DNA of 64,000 bases, from contig MLPZ01000003.1 in the NCBI GenBank assembly GCA_001885315.1, positions 62,001 to 126,000 of the forward strand, in the 5' to 3' direction. Below, piece after piece: positions 7,285-16,206 of this stretch. The translations under genes were made by a program, and so were the position numbers. Within the stretch, counting starts at the first letter, position 1. Each line of letters starts with the position of its first letter. Below the pieces are notes generated by a model. It was not told the DNA's origin. It saw nothing but the letters and a program-made list of their open reading frames with translations, and did no database searches. The DNA comes from Treponema sp. CETP13 (lineage in GTDB: Bacteria > Spirochaetota > Spirochaetia > Treponematales > Treponemataceae).

Positions 7285-9294
7285 ATGAATACATTATCTA
7301 ACAACCAACTAATAGATTCTCATTTTTTAGCTACCACGATACACGAAATACGTACTCCAATACAAACGATTCTTGGAACAATTGAGCTTTTCCAAGAAAC
7401 ACCAATGAATGCAGAACAATTAGAATATGTTAGACAATTACAATTTAGTGCAGAAGTTTTACTTACTCTTTCGAACGATATTTTGGATATTTCTAAAATT
7501 GCATCAGGTCAATTCACAATTGAAAAAATTCCATTTGAAATAGTTCCTATAACTGAACAAATTTTTGATCTTGTTTGTATAGAAGCCTATAATAAAAACT
7601 TAGAATTAATTACAGATTTAGATTACTCAATGCCGTGTACAATTCTAGGAGATCCAACTAGAATCCAGCAAGTATTATTAAACCTAATAAAAAATGCAGT
7701 TAAATTTACAAAACAAGGTTACATAAGATTAGCTGTTCATACTCGAATGAACAATTCTTTATTACTTTTTGAAATCCAAGACTCTGGAATTGGCATTTCT
7801 GATGAAAAAAAACAAAAAATTTTTGCCGACTATGTACAAGCAAATGCGTCTACAAGTCGTCAGTTTGGAGGAACAGGATTAGGGTTAACCATTTGTAGAA
7901 ACTTAGTACACCTAATGGGTGGTAAAATTGGAGTAAAAGATAATCCTCATGGAGGTTCAGTTTTTTGGTTTACTATACCTCTCGAAACCCGCGAAAACAC
8001 AAAAGTTGAAACTTTAAAAGAAAAACATGAAAAAACAATTCCTGCAGATATAAAAATTTTACTTGTTGACGATTCTACCTATGCGTTAAAAAGTTTACAA
8101 AAAAAATTATTTATTCTAGGAAGCCGTAGTGTAGACATATCAACTAGTGGCCCACAAGCAATTACAAAAATAGAAGCCTCGATAAAAAACAAAACTCCTT
8201 ATGATATTGTTATGATTGATATGAAAATGCCAAAAATGGATGGATGGAGATTGGCTTCAACTCTAGAAAACAAAAAATTAATAAACAACACAAAGTTATA
8301 TCTAATTATTCCCGAAGGGCAACTAGGCAGCGAAGCAAAAATGAAAAAGCTCGGTTGGTTTAATGGCTATATTTACAAACCCATAAAAATTAATACTTTG
8401 TCTGATTTATTACATATCCATTTGAACACTCCAATGGATCTTGAAAATATCACAGATACAGCGGAATGCATATCTAAAAAGGATAACAGATTACAAGAAT
8501 TACCGTATGATCATAATTTAAAAATGCTAATAGCCGAAGACCATCCAATTAACAGAAAACTTTTAGCAACTTTCTTATTTCAATTGCATGCAATTGTTTT
8601 TACCGCCTCCAATGGGGAAGAAGCAGTTGATGATATTTTGCGTCATCCCGATATCGATCTAATTTTTATGGATGTTGAAATGCCTGTAAAAAATGGGATA
8701 GAAGCAACGAAAGCACTTCGAAATTCTGGTTACAAAGGAATAATCATTGCTTGCACGGCAAACAGCGATGAACATTATTTTAATGAATATTTGCAAAACG
8801 GGATGAATGATGTACTTGTAAAACCTTTTAAACGGAATCAAGTGTATTCAATTCTAAAAAAATGGCAACACACTTTTGAGACTTCAAAAATAATTTCTAG
8901 TCCTCAAGAGGCCTCTAATCCAAAAATCGATATAAATTCAGTGTGTTCATCTTCTTTTTGGGATATTCTTGACATGCTAGATACAACACAAAATGACATA
9001 CAGCTTACTACGCAACTTATAGAGCAATATATCGAGCAATTTAAGCAATTACAAAAAGATGCCGAAGACGCCGTTAAATATGGTGACACAAAACAATTGC
9101 AATTAGTAGCGCATACCATAAAAGGAAGTTCTGCAACATTATCGATTAATAGTATTGCAAATTCAGCAAAATTATGTGAAGATTCTGCTCGTAACGGAGA
9201 TTTGAAAACCGCTATAAAACATCTAAAAATTATAAATTCGACCTATAGCCAATTTTACATAATTGCGCAACAAAAACTAAAAGATTGGAAGTAA
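7285..9294 (+). CDS. soluble hybrid histidine kinase (HisKA-HATPase-REC-REC-HPt)
   Basis: A 669-residue kinase with a complete internal phosphorelay and no membrane segment or sensor domain: the phosphoacceptor His20 lies in IHEIRTP almost at the N-terminus. The ATPase has NLIKNAVKF, DSGIGIS and GTGLGLTI boxes. Two receivers follow, with Asp312 (MIDMKMPKMDG) and Asp463 (FMDVEMP), and a C-terminal HPt domain with His610 (AHTIKGSS). The input must come from a partner protein or an upstream receiver, possibly the REC protein encoded just before it. No Shine-Dalgarno is visible (AACAATACACT before the ATG), so translation may depend on coupling. Confidence 0.92.
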   Translation: MNTLSNNQLIDSHFLATTIHEIRTPIQTILGTIELFQETPMNAEQLEYVRQLQFSAEVLLTLSNDILDISKIASGQFTIEKIPFEIVPITEQIFDLVCIEAYNKNLELITDLDYSMPCTILGDPTRIQQVLLNLIKNAVKFTKQGYIRLAVHTRMNNSLLLFEIQDSGIGISDEKKQKIFADYVQANASTSRQFGGTGLGLTICRNLVHLMGGKIGVKDNPHGGSVFWFTIPLETRENTKVETLKEKHEKTIPADIKILLVDDSTYALKSLQKKLFILGSRSVDISTSGPQAITKIEASIKNKTPYDIVMIDMKMPKMDGWRLASTLENKKLINNTKLYLIIPEGQLGSEAKMKKLGWFNGYIYKPIKINTLSDLLHIHLNTPMDLENITDTAECISKKDNRLQELPYDHNLKMLIAEDHPINRKLLATFLFQLHAIVFTASNGEEAVDDILRHPDIDLIFMDVEMPVKNGIEATKALRNSGYKGIIIACTANSDEHYFNEYLQNGMNDVLVKPFKRNQVYSILKKWQHTFETSKIISSPQEASNPKIDINSVCSSSFWDILDMLDTTQNDIQLTTQLIEQYIEQFKQLQKDAEDAVKYGDTKQLQLVAHTIKGSSATLSINSIANSAKLCEDSARNGDLKTAIKHLKIINSTYSQFYIIAQQKLKDWK

Positions 9295-9296
9295 CT

Positions 9297-10145
9297 ATGC
9301 TTTGCAAAACAAATTATCATACTCATTCAACATGGTGCGATGGGAAAGCTTCTCTCGAATCAATGGTACTGGCTGCTATTAAAAATGGATTACAAATTTT
9401 GGGATTTAGTTCACATACAATGTATCCATTTGGCTCCAATTGGCACTTGCAACCAGAAAACACGCAGGCTTATTGCAAAGAAGTTCACACCTTAAAAGAA
9501 AAATACAAAGATAAAATAGAAATACTTTTGGGATTTGAGGCCGATTACATTCCTCCTGTTTCTTTCCCAACAAAAAAAAGATATGCACAATTTAATCCAG
9601 ATTTTCTAATAGGCTCAGTTCATTACATTAGTGATGAAAACAAAAAAAAATGCTGTTTTACTATAGATGGCAACTGTGATGAAATTAAGACGGGGATACA
9701 AACTTGTTTTAACGGAAACGCAAAGAAGGCTGTTCAAGTCTACTATGCTACACAGCGAGACATGATAGCTCTGAGTGGATTTGATATCATTGGACACTTA
9801 GATGTTATTAGAAAACGAAATGATGTTTTAAAATTTTTTGACGAAACAGACTTATGGTATAAACGAGAAATAAAAGCTACGGCTCAGGCACTTGCAAAAA
9901 GCAATCTAATTGCAGAAATAAATACCGGAGGAATGGCAAGGGCAGGATTAAAAACTCCGTATCCATCTGCAGAATTTTTAAAACTCCTTAATCACTATGA
10001 TATACCAATCATGATTAATTCTGATGCACATAAACCCGAAGGAATTAATGCTCAATTTAAATTTGCAGAACAATACGCCAAAGATGCAGGATATAAAGAA
10101 GTTCAATATTTACAAAACGGCACATGGAAAAGCGCCGTTTTGTAA
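9297..10145 (+). CDS. PHP-domain phosphatase, histidinol-phosphatase-like
   Basis: A 282-residue PHP-fold phosphoesterase (HisJ/HisK class). Metal-ligand motifs are visible: NYHTHSTWCDG at the N-terminus, GFEADY, IGSVHYI, DIIGHLDVI and INSDAHKPEG near the end. In the family it dephosphorylates histidinol phosphate, but no his genes are near and another PHP gene lies at 32133-32951, so a different phosphoester is possible. I chose ATG 9297, 2 nt after the kinase stop, preceded by GGAAG; a longer frame from a TTG at 9285 would overlap the kinase. Third gene of the signalling operon. Confidence 0.8.
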   Translation: MLCKTNYHTHSTWCDGKASLESMVLAAIKNGLQILGFSSHTMYPFGSNWHLQPENTQAYCKEVHTLKEKYKDKIEILLGFEADYIPPVSFPTKKRYAQFNPDFLIGSVHYISDENKKKCCFTIDGNCDEIKTGIQTCFNGNAKKAVQVYYATQRDMIALSGFDIIGHLDVIRKRNDVLKFFDETDLWYKREIKATAQALAKSNLIAEINTGGMARAGLKTPYPSAEFLKLLNHYDIPIMINSDAHKPEGINAQFKFAEQYAKDAGYKEVQYLQNGTWKSAVL

Positions 10146-10153
10146 ATATCTTA

Positions 10154-10507
10154 TCATCGACGTCGTTCAGAATGAGATTGACATTCAACACACTTAAGGG
10201 CATAAGGTAAAGCCTTAAGACGTTCTTCTGGTATTTTTTTCCCACAGCTTATGCAAAGGCCATATTTGTTTTGATTAATTCGAGACAAAGCATTATCAAT
10301 CAAAGTAATTCGATTCATGTTTTTTGAACCGATTGCATCTAATAATTTTCTATCTATATCGTCAGAAGCTAAGTCTATTGAATCTTGACCTTCGCCTCCT
10401 TCTAGCAATTTTTCAAAATCTGAATTCGTCGAGGCTAAATGCTCAAGTATTTCTTTTTTTTGTGCTAATAGTTTTTCTTTCATTTCTTGAGTAAAATCTT
10501 TTCCCAT
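10154..10507 (-). CDS. DksA/TraR-type zinc-finger protein
   Basis: A 117-residue protein with an N-terminal coiled-coil region and a C-terminal C4 zinc finger (Cys85, Cys88, Cys106, Cys109; CISCGKKIPEERL). This is the architecture of DksA/TraR proteins, which enter the RNA polymerase secondary channel and modulate initiation with ppGpp. The coiled-coil tip carries SDDIDRK. I chose the start at MGKDF, which has AGGAGC 6 nt upstream, over a longer frame starting 19 codons earlier. It is convergent with the PHP phosphatase gene with 8 nt between them. Confidence 0.85.
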   Translation of the reverse strand: MGKDFTQEMKEKLLAQKKEILEHLASTNSDFEKLLEGGEGQDSIDLASDDIDRKLLDAIGSKNMNRITLIDNALSRINQNKYGLCISCGKKIPEERLKALPYALKCVECQSHSERRR

Positions 10508-10548
10508 TTTTTGCTCCTGTTTTAAATAACTATGCCAATTATAGAAGG

Positions 10549-10577
10549 TTGACAACATATTCATTAAATCATAAAAT
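10549..10577 (+). promoter_or_regulatory. infA promoter
   Basis: TTGACA (10549-10554), perfect to consensus, 17 bp, TAAAAT (10572-10577). The predicted start near 10584 gives a leader of about 95 nt before infA that begins with the self-complementary GTGTTTAAAAACAC (10582-10595). Confidence 0.6.
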
Positions 10578-10679
10578 TATGGTGTTTAAAAACACAAATG
10601 CTTTTGTATATTATTTTTAAACTTTATTCAAGTAACGTAGCCCTTTTTAAGGCTATTTTCACATTTTTTTGGAGGAATC

Positions 10680-10898
10680 GTGGCTAAAGAAGAAGCGATT
10701 GAAGTAGAAGGTATTGTTAAAGAAGCTTTACCAAACACAATGTTTCGAGTGGAATTACAAAACGCACATGTAATTCTAGCTCATTTATCAGGTAAAATGC
10801 GTAAACACTATATTAGAATTGTTCCAGGGGACAAAGTAAAAGTTGCTTTATCACCGTATGATTTAAATCGAGGAAGAATTATTTTTAGAGAACGATAA
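10680..10898 (+). CDS. infA: translation initiation factor IF-1
   Basis: A 72-residue OB-fold protein matching IF-1 over its whole length: [12 protein letters not shown] at the start, [24 protein letters not shown] and the C-terminal [11 protein letters not shown]-1 binds the ribosomal A site during initiation. It starts at a GTG, supported by a strong GGAGG 5 nt upstream. It stands alone rather than in the ribosomal protein operon, has a consensus promoter and its own terminator, so it is a monocistronic unit. Confidence 0.97.
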   Translation: MAKEEAIEVEGIVKEALPNTMFRVELQNAHVILAHLSGKMRKHYIRIVPGDKVKVALSPYDLNRGRIIFRER

Positions 10899-10920
10899 AT
10901 AGTAGATATTTCACTATTAC

Positions 10921-10971
10921 AAAAAAGAGGCTATTGCAAAGAAAAAATTTTAACTTTGCAGTACCTCTTTT
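10921..10971 (+). terminator. intrinsic terminator after infA
   Basis: AAAAGAGG at 10923-10930 pairs with CCTCTTTT at 10964-10971, and TTGCAAAG (10934-10941) with CTTTGCAG (10954-10961, one G-T pair); a single C is bulged. A run of T closes it on the plus strand and a run of A opens it, so it may also act on the minus strand, where the DnaJ-domain gene converges. It contains the 13-mer GGCTATTGCAAAG (10929-10941), found again at 22455-22467. Confidence 0.8.
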
Positions 10972-11021
10972 GTATTTTAAATAATCGAACGCTTGCAACT
11001 ATATTTTAGTTACAAAACATT

Positions 11022-11579
11022 TTAATTTTTATTTGGTTTAACTAAGACTCTGATAGCTTGTAGAAAGCTTGTAGCACCCCGAAAAATACCTAAAAGACAT
11101 AAAATAGGTCCAATTGGAAGCAATATCCACGACCATCGTAAAAAGTAAAGACTTCCAACTAATACAAGCAAACTCTTAATTAAAGACCATAAGGCTTCTT
11201 TTTTAGTTGTTGGTTCTTTGTCCCAGTTTTTATTACTATAAGAATAAGATTGTCGATATTGCTGTCTTTGTGCATTAGTTTGTTGTTGATACCAGTTCCA
11301 GAAGTCATCGCCGTATGGATTTTGTCCAGATGAATTATATGAGTTTTCTTGACTTGAGGCATATCCGGTGGTAGATCCATAGCGATCATATTCGGCACGT
11401 TTTTTTTCATCACTCAAAACAGCATATGCAGCATTAACTTCTTTAAACTTCTCTTCTGCAACTGTGCTACCAGGATTTCTATCGGGATGGTATTTAAAGG
11501 CCGCATCACGGTATGCTTTTTTTATTTCATTTTCGCTAGCAGACTTTTCTACTCCGAGGGTTTTATACAAATCATCCAT
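11022..11579 (-). CDS. DnaJ-domain membrane protein
   Basis: A 185-residue protein with an N-terminal J domain (residues 3-68) carrying the HPD motif at 31-33, which stimulates DnaK ATPase. A Gln/Asn/Ser/Tyr-rich linker (70-120) follows, then a hydrophobic region with two likely membrane helices (about 130-172). It lacks the Gly/Phe region, zinc finger and client-binding domains of true DnaJ, so it probably recruits DnaK to the inner membrane; the client is unknown. The ATG has no Shine-Dalgarno and is 6 nt from a -10 box. Confidence 0.8.
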   Translation of the reverse strand: MDDLYKTLGVEKSASENEIKKAYRDAAFKYHPDRNPGSTVAEEKFKEVNAAYAVLSDEKKRAEYDRYGSTTGYASSQENSYNSSGQNPYGDDFWNWYQQQTNAQRQQYRQSYSYSNKNWDKEPTTKKEALWSLIKSLLVLVGSLYFLRWSWILLPIGPILCLLGIFRGATSFLQAIRVLVKPNKN

Positions 11580-11585
11580 ACATAT

Positions 11586-11614
11586 AAAATACTGTAAAGC
11601 ATTATAAATGACAA
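11586..11614 (-). promoter_or_regulatory. promoter of the DnaJ-domain gene, leaderless
   Basis: Minus strand: TTGTCA (11609-11614), 17 bp, TATTTT (11586-11591), then 6 nt to the ATG. The -35 hexamer is identical to that of the response-regulator gene at 6019. Confidence 0.55.
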
Positions 11615-11641
11615 GAAAAAAAAACTGTAATTTAGGTATAT

Positions 11642-12196
11642 TTATTTAATAATTACCCAAGTACTGCCTTTTCCCCCCTCTGATCGAGGTGAAAATCCAG
11701 AAGCTCCTAAACGAGGATCTTTTTCTATGTATGTTCTCACCATCTCAATAAGAACAGGAGCTTCCTTAGAATGATTGCCCTTACCATGCACAATAAGAAC
11801 CTTTTGTAAGCCTCTACTTTTGCACTCTCTAATAAATCTATCTAGATGAGACCACGCTTGATCACGAGAAAGACCATGTAAATCAATTTTATCTTCTGGA
11901 GGTAAATTTTGAAAATACGAAATATCTTCTCGAATCTCACTCTCACTTTCGATAGCTGCGTCTTTATCTATAACAGGATGCTGTTGTAACCAGACTTCTT
12001 GCTCATTTAACTTTTGTTTGTTTGCAGCCATCATTTCTTGTTCAATTGATGCCGACTCACTTAACTTTGTTTTTGTGGTTGGCGCTACTTTTTTATCTCG
12101 CCACGCTCCACCATCTTGTCTTTTTTCAGAACTACTTTTTTTAGATTGTGATTTTTCACTTTCTTCCCATTGGGCTAAAATTTCGCCAAAATCCAT
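11642..12196 (-). CDS. Smr-domain protein
   Basis: A 184-residue protein. Residues 1-100 are charged and low in complexity; residues 101-184 form an Smr domain with both family motifs, DLHG (105-108) and HGKG (137-140), ending in GSTWVIIK. Smr domains, also found at the C-terminus of MutS2, bind or cut branched DNA or RNA and act in ribosome rescue; a role in nucleic-acid or ribosome quality control is inferred. It lies 7 nt after the batD-like gene with an AGGTG Shine-Dalgarno, so it appears to be the last gene of the moxR-bat operon. Confidence 0.85.
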   Translation of the reverse strand: MDFGEILAQWEESEKSQSKKSSSEKRQDGGAWRDKKVAPTTKTKLSESASIEQEMMAANKQKLNEQEVWLQQHPVIDKDAAIESESEIREDISYFQNLPPEDKIDLHGLSRDQAWSHLDRFIRECKSRGLQKVLIVHGKGNHSKEAPVLIEMVRTYIEKDPRLGASGFSPRSEGGKGSTWVIIK

Positions 12197-12203
12197 AATG
12201 CAC

Positions 12204-13544
12204 CTACTTTACATCAATACATTCTTTACACGGAATCCAACCTCTTCGGTTATCCGATAATTGAACTAAATACCAGTTACCACTTTTACGTTTAACTCTT
12301 ACAATCGTCCCACTATCTATTAAGCCTCTAGAACTTGCGTCTAATTCAGGTATCGTTTGTAATTTTGTTTGATAACAAACAGCTCTACGTTTAGAGACTG
12401 TAATACTTAACAAACATACTCCAATAAAGCATATTATAGCAAGTAGTAAAAAGCGTATTTTTTGCTTTTTACGCAAACAAAATAAAACTATACTAATCAA
12501 AATACATAAAAGGGCACACACAGCAAGACCATTTCTAAAACCTTGTACTATATGCAACCTTATAACTTCTTTATCTACAATGTTTTGTACTAGTTCTATT
12601 TTTTTATCAGGCTCTATTACAGTAGCTTTACTACTTTCTTCGACATTGGCTAAACCGTCGTCTTCTTCATAAAAATTTAGCTCAGAATCTTTTATAGATG
12701 TCTCAGCACTAGCTAAAACCTTTATTTTTAATGGTTCAGATATAATATTACGATGCTCACCTGTTAAAGATACGATTGCTACTTGTACAGATGGAACAGA
12801 AAGTGATCCCTCTTCTAGCCCCACAAAACTATATTCTGCAATTGCAATCGGGTTTCCTAAAGAATTATTTACAATATATGGCAAAGTTTGTTTTGTTTGA
12901 ACAAGAGAAAAAAGAGAATCTGTATTTAAATTGTTTTTTATAGCAATCACTTCACCACAATTTTGCACCATTAATTGTACAGACACTTTTTCCCCTATCA
13001 TAACACTTTGAGGCGCATAAAAAAAAGCAAGCGGAGTTACCATTGCAGGATTTATTTCTATTGTAATTTGAGGAAATGTAAACCATGTTTTGTCTGTTTG
13101 AATTTTATCTAGTGTAAAAGGAATTTTTGGTAAATCCCATTCTCCAGGATGATCAAATTCTAGAACAAGCGTAAAACGAGTTCCAGGGGAACCATTAACT
13201 GTAGCCACAGTTTTATTAAATTCAAGTATAGAAACCCCGTCTCCTAACGAGGGGACTTCTGTTTGAATTCGAGAAGGTGTAATTTGTGAGAGCTCAATAA
13301 TAAAAGTACGTGTAAGAGCATAGGAATCTGTTTCTATCTCTATAAATTGTAAATCTGATAATTCAATCCCCATGATTTGTAATAAATCAATACTCTTTTC
13401 ACTGTCTTGTGCAAAGAGTGGAAATATACAAAAAATCATACATAAAAATATCAGATTCCGTATAAAGGTAATTAAATAGAATTTAAATCTTTTTAATAAT
13501 CGAGGACACCACTGTTGTCTTGAACCTGTTGATTGTTTTTCCAT
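12204..13544 (-). CDS. BatD-like exported protein with C-terminal SH3 domain
   Basis: A 446-residue protein with a long N-terminal region leading to a signal segment (FLCMIFCIFPLFAQ), a beta-rich periplasmic part of Bat family type, a transmembrane helix near 340-360, a second hydrophobic segment near 370-390 and a C-terminal bacterial SH3-like domain (VRVKRKSGNWYLVQL, then GRRGWI-like RRGWIPC). It therefore combines features of BatD and the SH3 part of BatE. The ATG at 13544 overlaps batB by 52 nt, but a GAGG 7 nt upstream supports it. Probably works with BatA/BatB at the inner membrane. Confidence 0.65.
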   Translation of the reverse strand: MEKQSTGSRQQWCPRLLKRFKFYLITFIRNLIFLCMIFCIFPLFAQDSEKSIDLLQIMGIELSDLQFIEIETDSYALTRTFIIELSQITPSRIQTEVPSLGDGVSILEFNKTVATVNGSPGTRFTLVLEFDHPGEWDLPKIPFTLDKIQTDKTWFTFPQITIEINPAMVTPLAFFYAPQSVMIGEKVSVQLMVQNCGEVIAIKNNLNTDSLFSLVQTKQTLPYIVNNSLGNPIAIAEYSFVGLEEGSLSVPSVQVAIVSLTGEHRNIISEPLKIKVLASAETSIKDSELNFYEEDDGLANVEESSKATVIEPDKKIELVQNIVDKEVIRLHIVQGFRNGLAVCALLCILISIVLFCLRKKQKIRFLLLAIICFIGVCLLSITVSKRRAVCYQTKLQTIPELDASSRGLIDSGTIVRVKRKSGNWYLVQLSDNRRGWIPCKECIDVK

Positions 13545-15190
13545 TGTTTTTCCTCATTTTCTTGTACAACCGAAAATACAGAATCCGCTTTTTGAGAAAA
13601 GGATTCCGTATTGTTTATTTCGATGAGTTCTTGTTTACCTAAACGAGATTGCTCTTCTACCGTTTTAATTGCAAGTTCATAGTTAATTTTTGCTTTTACA
13701 CTAGAACTATCGATTCTCAATGCATTTTTAAAAGCTTCAGCTGCAAGCTTAGTTTTGTTATTTTCAAATTGAATAATACCTATATCATACCAAGTATTAA
13801 AAAGGACTTCTTTGGATGCATTCGTATCTATTTCTTGAAATTTTTTTAAAGCTGCCTCACTTTCCTGCTGCATTAAATAAGCTGTTGCTAAACCATACAA
13901 ACTATATTGCTCAAGCGTTTTATCATCCCTTTCTTTTGCATCTTCTAATGCAGAGAAAAAAGTTGCAGTAGCATTATCATAATCGTAATGCGCCCATTGA
14001 TATTTTCCTCGTAAAATGGTTGCAGCATTCTTTACAGATTGGGAGCACCCTGTTTCCAAAAAGGGAACGATGATACAAATTAAAAGCAAAAATGTCTTTG
14101 TTGTAAAAGATGTTTTTTTGTGCTGTTCTACTTTAGAAGTTTTTGCAAACTTGGGAGGCAAAGTATACTGAAACTCTGCAAACATAACCCCCAAAAAAAC
14201 AAAAACCACAGCAAGCAGTAGAAAAAATCCATGGCGTTCTATTGGAACCATTCTTAAATTCGTAACAACTTTTGTCGAACCTTCTACATTTGATACAGCA
14301 CTATAATGCAAAGTATCTATAACATCGCTTACAACATGGGAGCTTGATCCAGAAAGATACGTGCAATTAGCAGTTTGTTCGGCAACATCTAAAAGTCGAG
14401 ATTCTCGAAGTGCAGTTTTCACACTTGTTTTGCCATCTCCTGCTATTACGGAAGTTTCGTTTGTCGACCCAAAACCTATTAAGACCACCTGTATTCCATA
14501 GGAAGAAGCCTTTTTAACAGCTTGAACCAAAGAATTATCAGTTTCGTCGCCATCTGTACAAACCATAATAACAGAATTATGAGCAGATTGGGGTGGAAAA
14601 GCTGAAATTGCAGTCTCTATTCCTTGTGCAATACTCGAGCCAGGTGCAGAAACTAAATTTGGTGAAAGAACACTAACTAGATTTTCTAAAGCATAATAAT
14701 CATCTGTAAGAGGAATCCCTAAAACACCATCCCCTTTAGCAAGGACACCCCCAACAGTTGTTTCTGGGATCTTTTTTAAAAGTTGGACTACAAATTGCTT
14801 AGATGCTTCTAAACGAGAAACTTCTGCACCTCTAGATAATCTTTGAGGTAACTCCGCATCTAAAGCTACATCTTCGGCTAACATGCTGTAGGAAATATCA
14901 AAAACAAACATTACAGAAGTGCCACTTTTTATAACCTCTATTGGTTTTTCACCCCAGGTAGGCCCAGCAAGAGCAATAACAACACAAGCCCATGCTAGCG
15001 CCCAACAAATAAATCTACCCATCATTCTTTTGCTAATAGATAATTTTCCCACTCTTGCAACGTTTATTTCATTGTAAAAGTTAAACAAAAATGCTATATC
15101 TTTTTTTATACGGAATCTTACAAACACTGCAACCGGAATAAGCAAAAGAAGAAGAAAAAGAACTGCACTATTCTGAAAATTTATATTCAT
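13493..15190 (-). CDS. batB: BatB-BatC fusion: von Willebrand A domain plus TPR
   Basis: A 565-residue inner-membrane protein. Two membrane helices at about 8-26 and 58-76 precede a vWA domain with the MIDAS motif DISYS (98-102). A third helix at about 315-335 ends the BatB part; after another hydrophobic segment (about 365-385) there is a TPR region (about 395-510) resembling the separate BatC protein of other bacteria, then a low-complexity acidic tail. Bat proteins with MoxR are linked to aerotolerance and envelope stress; their biochemical role is not settled. It is 11 nt after batA. Confidence 0.8.
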   Translation of the reverse strand: MNINFQNSAVLFLLLLLIPVAVFVRFRIKKDIAFLFNFYNEINVARVGKLSISKRMMGRFICWALAWACVVIALAGPTWGEKPIEVIKSGTSVMFVFDISYSMLAEDVALDAELPQRLSRGAEVSRLEASKQFVVQLLKKIPETTVGGVLAKGDGVLGIPLTDDYYALENLVSVLSPNLVSAPGSSIAQGIETAISAFPPQSAHNSVIMVCTDGDETDNSLVQAVKKASSYGIQVVLIGFGSTNETSVIAGDGKTSVKTALRESRLLDVAEQTANCTYLSGSSSHVVSDVIDTLHYSAVSNVEGSTKVVTNLRMVPIERHGFFLLLAVVFVFLGVMFAEFQYTLPPKFAKTSKVEQHKKTSFTTKTFLLLICIIVPFLETGCSQSVKNAATILRGKYQWAHYDYDNATATFFSALEDAKERDDKTLEQYSLYGLATAYLMQQESEAALKKFQEIDTNASKEVLFNTWYDIGIIQFENNKTKLAAEAFKNALRIDSSSVKAKINYELAIKTVEEQSRLGKQELIEINNTESFSQKADSVFSVVQENEEKQWKNNQQVQDNSGVLDY

Positions 15191-15201
15191 TTAATTAGTC
15201 C

Positions 15202-16206
15202 TTATATAAATTGTCGCATAAACACACGACGAATAATCCATGCAATCGAAAATAAAACAATTGTTAAAAGCAAGACATTAAAATAATAACTTTTTTGCGT
15301 CTGTTTTATTTTATACGTTTGAAAAGTGCTGCTCGCTTTAGAAGCAGTTTCTAAGGCTTGCTGTAAAGATTGTATTGATTGCACTGAAAAATAATCACCA
15401 TTACCATCAAAAGCTATTGTTTTTAATATAGTATCATCAAAACTCGAGTCTAAATATCCAGAATAGATTTCTCCAGTTTCTGGATCTGTATATTTAACAG
15501 GAACGGATCCCGTAGTCCCAATACCCGTAACAAAAATTCGTATGTTATTTTCTGTAGCCAGTTTTGCAGCAGTTAAAGGATGAATTGCCCCTGCGTTATT
15601 TTCACCATCTGTAAGTAAAACTATAGTTTTTGAAGGACTAGGACTAGAAACTAAGTGATATACTGCAGTAGCTAGACCTGTTCCAATTGCAGATCCATCT
15701 CCTAACTGTCCTATAGAGAGGGACTCAAGCTGAGTAATAAACACTTGATGATCCATTGTTGGAGGAACAAGTAATGCTGCTTCTAAACCATTTGCGACAA
15801 GACCATAACTTATACCATCGTCTTTTGATACAAGATAACTTATAGTTTTTTTAGCCGCATCTAAACGAGTTCCATCGCCAATATCCATAGCTGCCATCGA
15901 AGGGCTTGCATCTATAACAAATACAATTTCCGCTCCTCTTGTTGTGTATTTTTTTTGAGACTCAATCACAACAGGATCTGCAATGGCACAAACCAAAAGA
16001 ATATAAGAACTAATACATAAAATGTTGACTATTACAGATGCAATAATTAAAGGGAAGCTTTGCCATTCAAAAGAACGCCCCTTCCAATCTGCTAGTGTAA
16101 GATCATACGAAGGACGAACAAATATTTTTGCACGACGCAAAATATACAAGAGAATTGGTAACAAAAACAAAAAAAATGCACTGGGATGATTAAAGCTCAT
16201 TGTCAT
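15202..16206 (-). CDS. batA: BatA: von Willebrand A domain membrane protein
   Basis: A 334-residue protein with membrane helices at about 9-23 and 52-76, a vWA domain from about 92 to 290 with the metal-ion-dependent adhesion site DASPS (99-103) and a TDGENN segment, and a C-terminal helix (about 308-326). This is the standard BatA/BatB layout with the vWA domain on the periplasmic side. It overlaps the upstream DUF4381-like gene by 17 nt. Its neighbour encodes a second vWA protein, and such pairs are thought to form a complex. Confidence 0.85.
   Translation of the reverse strand: MTMSFNHPSAFFLFLLPILLYILRRAKIFVRPSYDLTLADWKGRSFEWQSFPLIIASVIVNILCISSYILLVCAIADPVVIESQKKYTTRGAEIVFVIDASPSMAAMDIGDGTRLDAAKKTISYLVSKDDGISYGLVANGLEAALLVPPTMDHQVFITQLESLSIGQLGDGSAIGTGLATAVYHLVSSPSPSKTIVLLTDGENNAGAIHPLTAAKLATENNIRIFVTGIGTTGSVPVKYTDPETGEIYSGYLDSSFDDTILKTIAFDGNGDYFSVQSIQSLQQALETASKASSTFQTYKIKQTQKSYYFNVLLLTIVLFSIAWIIRRVFMRQFI

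Noticed and set aside
7266-7287. Leaderless internal promoter for the hybrid kinase gene
   Set aside because: There is no Shine-Dalgarno, but no convincing -10 or -35 either; the gene is 9 nt after the previous stop and is more simply translated by coupling.
9285-9297. TTG start of the PHP gene inside the kinase gene
   Set aside because: The ATG at 9297 has a GGAAG at the right distance and gives the standard PHP N-terminus.
10582-10595. Palindrome GTGTTTAAAAACAC in the infA leader as a terminator or operator
   Set aside because: Only 6-bp arms with a 2-bp centre in an A/T-rich stretch; such a site is expected by chance and it has no T run.
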